Notes under the pieces: generated by a model
Told to the model about the DNA's origin: nothing
The model's database searches: none
The model's input: only the letters and a program-made list of their open reading frames with translations
Part shown: in pieces, positions 59,935 through 64,000 of the stretch
Layout: every line of letters starts with the position of its first letter
Position numbering within the stretch: position 1 is the stretch's first letter
NCBI GenBank assembly: GCA_947498645.1
Contig: CANMKS010000001.1
Span: forward strand, 2,828,032 to 2,892,031
Length of the DNA stretch: 64,000 nt
Direction of reading: 5' to 3'
DNA from: an uncultured Paracoccaceae bacterium
GTDB lineage: Bacteria > Pseudomonadota > Alphaproteobacteria > Rhodobacterales > Rhodobacteraceae
Program-made: the position numbers and the translations under genes

Positions 59935-60474
59935 TCACCCATCCAGCATTTCAACCATCTTGCGAACCGTATTCAAATTCCGCGCCGTGGCCTTGACCCC
60001 GATCAACTGTTCCAACTTGGCACCAAGTTTCGACCGCCCCACCCCGTCGGGTGCGTGCAGCCAGACGACGCGCCCTTTGGCCGTGACACTCTCTGACGAA
60101 GCGCGCAATGCATTGACCCCCGCCTCATCAATCACCGGATCATCAAAGCAAAGATAGGCATAGGCGAGGTTCCCTTTTTCTTCGGGGCAAGGACAAGCGG
60201 CCAATACCGCGCGCATCTGGGCGGCGCTTTGCAGCAGGATCGGCACATCAAAGCCAAACACATCCGCAATCCGTGAACTTAGCGCGGTCCGCAGGTGTGC
60301 CTCAGGCTGATCGGCCACAAAAACGACATTGCCAGAGGCGATGTAACTTTTCACGCCGGCATCACCAGTGACCTCTGCAACCACGGTCCGCAAATCGGCC
60401 ATTGGTATCTTGCGATGCCCACCCACATTGATCCCGCGCAGGAACATCGCCCATCTTGTCACGTCGCTTGTCAT
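59935..60474 (-). CDS. DUF1697 family protein
   Basis: 179 aa. Pattern WAMFLRGINVGGHRKIPMADLR, YIASGNVVFVADQPE, and NLNTVRKMVEML is diagnostic of DUF1697, small cytosolic proteins of unknown function common in bacteria. Divergent from the YjbR-like gene, with 16 bases between starts. Confidence 0.88.
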   Translation of the reverse strand: MTSDVTRWAMFLRGINVGGHRKIPMADLRTVVAEVTGDAGVKSYIASGNVVFVADQPEAHLRTALSSRIADVFGFDVPILLQSAAQMRAVLAACPCPEEKGNLAYAYLCFDDPVIDEAGVNALRASSESVTAKGRVVWLHAPDGVGRSKLGAKLEQLIGVKATARNLNTVRKMVEMLDG

Positions 60475-60490
60475 CCGTCATCCTAGCCTC

Positions 60491-60835
60491 ATGTCACGTG
60501 ATCTGGTCAACATGCTCTGTGCGGCCCACCCCGGCGCAACCGCCTCTGATCCAACCACCGAATTGGACAGTTGGAAAGTCGGGGGCAAGATGTTTGCCTG
60601 TTTTGGGGAACGTATCGACGGTGTCGCCCTGAAAACCGACAGCGTGGAAACAGCGCAGATGCTGATTGATGCGGGCGCGGCCACCAAAGCCCCCTATTTC
60701 CACAAAAGCTGGGTTCTGGTTCCGTTTGACAGCCCCAAGGATGAGTTGCAGCACAGGATTGCTGTGTCCTACGACATCATCGTCAAGGGGCTGCCAAAGA
60801 AAACGCAGGCGGCGATTTCGGACGCTCAAGCGTAG
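60491..60835 (+). CDS. MmcQ/YjbR family DNA-binding-fold protein
   Basis: 114 aa from ATG 60491. TTELDSWKVGGKMFACFGE and YFHKSWVLVPFDSPKDELQHRIAVSYDIIV fit the YjbR/CyaY-like fold. Function unknown; the family has a double-wing DNA-binding-like surface. The 3' end overlaps the convergent VOC gene by 10 bases. Confidence 0.85.
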   Translation: MSRDLVNMLCAAHPGATASDPTTELDSWKVGGKMFACFGERIDGVALKTDSVETAQMLIDAGAATKAPYFHKSWVLVPFDSPKDELQHRIAVSYDIIVKGLPKKTQAAISDAQA

Positions 60836-61215
60836 CTGACCACCTCGATCTCGACGCCATCACTATCATGAAAATAGAACCGGCGTCCGGGTTCATAGTC
60901 GGCATGGCTATGTGCCTTGAAACCCAAGGCTTTGACCTTGGCCTCAACCGCGTCAAGGTCATCGACGACGACGCCCACATGGTTCAATCCGCCGCGCATT
61001 TGATAGCTGGCGTCGGCCTTGGGAACGGTTTGGGCGGGGTCGGACCCCGAATAGACTGCGATGTAACTGGTGCCGTTGCCCACATGCACGGTATATCCTG
61101 CACCATTCATCGCTGACCCTTCCCAGCGGGTGTGCCAGCCAAACAGGTCCGACAACATCGCTGCGGTCTTTTTGGGGTCCGAGACGGTGATATTCACATG
61201 TTCCAAATGCGCCAT
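60826..61215 (-). CDS. VOC (glyoxalase-like) protein, SoxR-linked
   Basis: 129 aa from ATG 61215 with AAGGAGAA upstream. A vicinal-oxygen-chelate fold: MAHLEHVNITVSDPKKTA (metal His), LNHVGVVVDDLDAVEAKV, RRFYFHDSDGVEIEVVSYA (metal Glu). The longer frame to 61302 is noncoding in that frame because a 58-aa gene occupies the space. Two bases separate it from that gene's stop, so both are in one operon transcribed away from soxR. Substrate unknown; an oxidative-stress or toxic-carbonyl role is inferred from SoxR. Confidence 0.85.
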   Translation of the reverse strand: MAHLEHVNITVSDPKKTAAMLSDLFGWHTRWEGSAMNGAGYTVHVGNGTSYIAVYSGSDPAQTVPKADASYQMRGGLNHVGVVVDDLDAVEAKVKALGFKAHSHADYEPGRRFYFHDSDGVEIEVVSYA

Positions 61216-61217
61216 GG

Positions 61218-61394
61218 TCAGGTTCTCCTTTTGAATGATGCGATAATGCGGGCAACGCGCCCGGGTTTCGTCTGACGGCTGACATCGTGAAAACAGCCAC
61301 AATCCAGATCGTGGCCCCAGCCAAGCCCATCATGTTTCATGGCGCTGAGCGCCTCTGGGTCCGCGCAGTAACGCGTTGTCGGGCGATGGGTCAT
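61218..61394 (-). CDS. 58-aa small protein, first gene of SoxR-linked operon
   Basis: A short gene with a good ribosome site (AGAGGAGA, 6 bases before ATG 61394). It begins MTHRPTTRYCADPEALSAMK and contains GWGHDLDCGCFHDVSRQ; three cysteines (10, 32, 34) and several histidines suggest metal binding. It ends TGA two bases before the VOC start. No family recognised. Its position just downstream of the SoxR box suggests redox control. Confidence 0.6.
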   Translation of the reverse strand: MTHRPTTRYCADPEALSAMKHDGLGWGHDLDCGCFHDVSRQTKPGRVARIIASFKRRT

Positions 61395-61436
61395 TGTTGT
61401 CTCCTCTGTTCAAGCCTCTGCGAATCTGTTGTAATT

Positions 61437-61454
61437 TCTCAAGTTAACTTGAGA
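61437..61454. promoter_or_regulatory. SoxR box
   Basis: TCTCAAGTTAACTTGAGA is an 18-bp perfect palindrome, matching the known SoxR operator (CCTCAAGTTAACTTGAGG in enterobacteria) at 16 central positions. It lies between soxR (start 61469) and the divergent small-protein/VOC operon (start 61394), so it can control both. Confidence 0.92.
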
Positions 61455-61468
61455 TCAAGGAGTTTTTC

Positions 61469-61912
61469 ATGGCCGACGGATTGACCATTGGCGACCTGTC
61501 CGCGCGCACGGGTCTGGCAGTCTCGGCGATCCGGTTTTACGAGACCCATGACATCGTCAAACCCCTGCGTAACAAGGGCGGCCACCGACGCTATGGGCGC
61601 GCCGATATCAGGCGTTTGTCATTTGTGATGGCGGCACAGAAACTTGGGTTCAGCCTGTCCGAGATCGCCCCACATCTGCGCAGCCTGCCTGACCACAAGG
61701 CCCCTTCAAAGGCCGATTGGACCCGCATCAGCCGGAAATTCCGCAAGGATATTGATGCCCGCATTGCCGGCCTGGAAGAGTTGCGCGACAAGCTGGATGG
61801 CTGCATCGGCTGCGGGTGCCTTAGTCTGAAAAGCTGCGCGCTTTACAACCCTGCTGATGTAAAAGGAAAAGAAGGCACCGGTCCGCGCAATCTGCACGCT
61901 GTCGCCCCTTGA
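61469..61912 (+). CDS. soxR: Redox-sensitive MerR-family activator SoxR
   Basis: 147 aa. N-terminal MerR helix-turn-helix (TIGDLSARTGLAVSAIRFYE, GHRRYGRADIRRLSFV), a dimer helix, and the [2Fe-2S] cluster motif CIGCGCLSLKSC (C-x2-C-x-C-x5-C), as in SoxR. The cluster is oxidised by redox-cycling compounds and switches on target promoters. The ribosome site AAGGAG is 6 bases before ATG. Its own box lies just upstream. Confidence 0.95.
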   Translation: MADGLTIGDLSARTGLAVSAIRFYETHDIVKPLRNKGGHRRYGRADIRRLSFVMAAQKLGFSLSEIAPHLRSLPDHKAPSKADWTRISRKFRKDIDARIAGLEELRDKLDGCIGCGCLSLKSCALYNPADVKGKEGTGPRNLHAVAP

Positions 61913-61944
61913 CTTAGCCTCACAGAGGCCGTTCCCCTAGCCCC

Positions 61945-63129
61945 ATGAAACTATCACAACGTATCACACAGATTAACGGCGGCGGCTCTGACGGCTGGGG
62001 CGTTTTTTACCGGGCCCGGCAAATGGTCGCCAAGGGCGTTCCTGTGACAGAACTGACCATCGGTGAACATGACATCCGTACCAGTCAGGATATCCTCGCG
62101 GCAATGAATGCCTCTGCCAGGGGCGGCCACACCGGCTATGCCATGGTGCCCGGTACTGATGATTTGCGCCGCATCGTGGCGGACCGGATTGCGGCCCGCA
62201 CCGCAGTACCAACCACCAAGGATAACATCCTGATTACACCGGGCGGTCAGGCGGCGTTGTTTGCCACACATATGGCCGTTTGCAATCCCGGCGACACAGC
62301 CCTTTTCATTGACCCCTATTACGCCACCTACCCCAGCACCCTGCGCGGTGTTGGTGCGATACCCAAAGCGGTCGTGACATCCCCCGACACCGCATTCCAG
62401 CCAACAGGCGCGGCATTGGCCGCGGCGGCAAAGGGCGCTACCTCTCTTTTGGTTAACTCGCCCAACAACCCAACCGGCGCGGTTTATTCCATGGCCACGA
62501 TGGAGGCGATTGCCGACACCTGCATCGCCAATGATCTTTGGCTTATTTCGGATGAGGTTTATGACACGCAAGTCTGGGAAGGCGCACACATCAGCCCGCG
62601 CAGCCTGCCCGGCATGGCAGAGCGCACGCTGGTTGTGGGGTCCATGTCCAAAAGCCACGCCATGACCGGCAGCCGCGTGGGATGGGTGTGCGGCCCAAGC
62701 GATGTAATAGCGCGATTGATCGATCTGGCCACCAATACGACCTACGGTGTGGCGGGGTTTGTGCAGGACGCGGCCCATTTTGCGCTGGGTCAGGGTACTG
62801 AGGTTGAAGAAACCGTCGCCGCCCCGTTCCGTCGCCGTCGCGCATTGGCGTTGGACGCCCTGAAAGGGCAAAACGTCGTGCGCGCTGTTCCGGCCCAAGG
62901 GGCGATGTATGTGATGCTGGATATTCGCGCCACCGGGCTGTCGGGCGAGGCCTTTGCAGAGGCCCTGTTGGACGAAGAATTGATTGCCGTGATGCCGGGC
63001 GAAAGTTTTGGCCAGGCGGCTGCCGGTCATATCCGCGTGGCGATGACGGTCGCGGATGAGGCGTTTACTGACGCGCTGAAACGTTTGGTCCGTTTTGCGC
63101 AAAACCATGCAAAGGTAGCTGCACAATGA
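61945..63129 (+). CDS. PLP-dependent aminotransferase, class I/II
   Basis: 394 aa, fold type I. ITPGGQAALFATHMAV, LLVNSPNNPTGAVYS, DEVYDTQVWEG and VGSMSKSHAMTGSRVGW with the Schiff-base lysine; the C-terminal GHIRVAMTV has the substrate-carboxylate Arg. Donor/acceptor specificity not evident. The stop overlaps the next gene (ATGA). Confidence 0.9.
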   Translation: MKLSQRITQINGGGSDGWGVFYRARQMVAKGVPVTELTIGEHDIRTSQDILAAMNASARGGHTGYAMVPGTDDLRRIVADRIAARTAVPTTKDNILITPGGQAALFATHMAVCNPGDTALFIDPYYATYPSTLRGVGAIPKAVVTSPDTAFQPTGAALAAAAKGATSLLVNSPNNPTGAVYSMATMEAIADTCIANDLWLISDEVYDTQVWEGAHISPRSLPGMAERTLVVGSMSKSHAMTGSRVGWVCGPSDVIARLIDLATNTTYGVAGFVQDAAHFALGQGTEVEETVAAPFRRRRALALDALKGQNVVRAVPAQGAMYVMLDIRATGLSGEAFAEALLDEELIAVMPGESFGQAAAGHIRVAMTVADEAFTDALKRLVRFAQNHAKVAAQ

Positions 63130-63935
63130 CCACTATCGGCGAAACCTTCCGTTCCCTGCATGTGCCCGGCGACCCTTGCCTGATGATCAACGTCTGGGAT
63201 CGCGGCTCTGCCAAGATGATGCAGAGTATGGGGGCCAAGGCCTTGGCGACCTCTTCTGCGGCACATGCGTTTACCATGGGCAAGCCGGACGGCGGCACTG
63301 TCACGCGGGATGAGGCGCTGGCCCACGCGGCCGAGATCCTTTCGGTTGTCACAGTCCCTGTGCAGGGCGACTTTGAAAACGGCTTTGGCGACGATCCGGA
63401 CACTTGCGCCGAAACCGTGCGCCTGTCGGCCGAACTGGGCCTTGCCGGGATCTGTATCGAGGATATCGCCCTGCCCGCAGACACTGCCTATGCCTTTGAT
63501 CTGGCGGTCGAGCGGATTGCCGCGGCAAGTGCTGCCGCGCGGGCGCTGCCGCATGATTTCGTGCTGACAGCGCGCGCCGACGGGATTTTGCGCGGGCAAT
63601 ATGACACTGATGAGGCCATCCGCCGCCTGCGCGCCTTTGCACAGGCAGGTGCGGACTGTCTTTATGCACCCTTGCCCCCCGATATGGATGCGCTGGCCAG
63701 AATCTGTGCCGCCACGGACCTGCCGGTGAATGCGCTTGTTGCCGGGCGATTTACCCGGCAAACCCGCGCGGATTTCGCCAAGATCGGCGTGGCCCGGCTT
63801 TCGCTTGGCTCCACGCTGGCGCGCATCACCCAACGGGCAATGCATGACGCGGCAACCCAAATGTTCGGTGCTGGTGATTTCAACGCTTTGCAAAATTCAA
63901 TCAGCAGCGATGTCATCGACGATCTGCTGACATAA
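63126..63935 (+). CDS. PEP mutase/isocitrate lyase-family protein
   Basis: 269 aa, TIM barrel of the PEP_mutase (PF13714) group: PCLMINVWDRGSAKMMQSMGAKALATSSAA, VTVPVQGDFENGFGDDPDT with metal-binding acids, GICIEDIALP, and DFVLTARADGILRG. The K(K/R)CGH loop of true isocitrate and methylisocitrate lyases is absent, so neither activity should be assumed. Translationally coupled to the aminotransferase. Confidence 0.85.
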   Translation: MTTIGETFRSLHVPGDPCLMINVWDRGSAKMMQSMGAKALATSSAAHAFTMGKPDGGTVTRDEALAHAAEILSVVTVPVQGDFENGFGDDPDTCAETVRLSAELGLAGICIEDIALPADTAYAFDLAVERIAAASAAARALPHDFVLTARADGILRGQYDTDEAIRRLRAFAQAGADCLYAPLPPDMDALARICAATDLPVNALVAGRFTRQTRADFAKIGVARLSLGSTLARITQRAMHDAATQMFGAGDFNALQNSISSDVIDDLLT

Positions 63936-63938
63936 AAA

Positions 63939-63966
63939 GAGACCCACCGGCGAAGCGGCGGGTCTC
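63939..63966 (-). terminator. Rho-independent terminator for a gene right of the window
   Basis: GAGACCC (63939-63945) pairs with GGGTCTC (63960-63966), with an extended CCG/CGG inner stem. Read on the minus strand the hairpin is followed by TTTTT, so it terminates transcription coming from beyond the right edge. It may also stop the plus-strand transcript. Confidence 0.75.
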
Positions 63967-64000
63967 AAGTCAACATCCAGAACGACAGGGTTTGGGAAGG

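Overview
The window is chromosomal DNA from an alphaproteobacterium, most likely a member of the Rhodobacterales (Roseobacter group). The evidence is a CckA-type hybrid kinase, a Rhizobium-style L-rhamnose locus, an alphaproteobacterial cobalamin gene set (cobA, cobB, cbiD, cobK), and high-GC, tightly packed, often overlapping genes in the flanks. No computation was run; product names rest on motifs read from the translations.

Layout. (1) 1-9742 is core genome: the 3' part of glucokinase, cckA-like kinase, an rsmB-like rRNA methyltransferase with guaB, a small membrane protein, and an [2Fe-2S]/ASKHA activator protein overlapping kynA. (2) 9804-9877 is tRNA-Gly(CCC). Its last 14 bases recur exactly at 42504-42517, next to an integrase gene, so 9878-42517 (about 32.6 kb) reads as a genomic island in the 3' end of this tRNA. 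(3) 42520-64000 returns to core genome: a degenerate CpaA-like peptidase, the zwf-pgl-pgi operon, HNH protein, GGDEF-like protein, esterase/alkA, cobalamin genes, an MFS carrier, an HExxH protein, a synthase-like protein, cimA, cysS, small conserved genes, a SoxR locus, and an aminotransferase with a PEP-mutase-family enzyme.

Island. The left part (10.4-26.7 kb) resembles a defence island. It holds a two-gene operon of a nuclease-STAND NTPase-repeat protein (1624 aa) and a second PD-(D/E)XK nuclease; a divergent reverse transcriptase with a YIDDY active site behind a gap that could encode a structured RNA; a DUF5677-like protein; an exonuclease-BRCT protein; and a 1706-aa fusion of DEDD exonuclease, RecQ helicase and UvrD-type helicase. 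The middle (27.0-37.7 kb) is a complete L-rhamnose catabolic locus, rhaDI divergent from rhaRSTPQMK, with a large inverted repeat as probable RhaR operators. The right part (38.6-42.4 kb) is a P4-satellite-like module: primase/ATPase-like protein, AlpA-type regulator, a small protein, and a tyrosine integrase broken by a one-base frameshift.

How it fits together. The island gives its host a sugar pathway and several candidate phage-defence modules, and is probably fixed in place if the integrase frameshift is real. In the flanks, glucokinase and the zwf-pgl-pgi operon (with a LacI-type palindrome in front) feed glucose into the Entner-Doudoroff/pentose phosphate routes, and a perfect SoxR box sits between soxR and a small-protein/VOC operon. 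The strongest candidates for something undescribed are the 10441-16769 NTPase-nuclease pair, the RT with its upstream gap, and the triple-fusion helicase.
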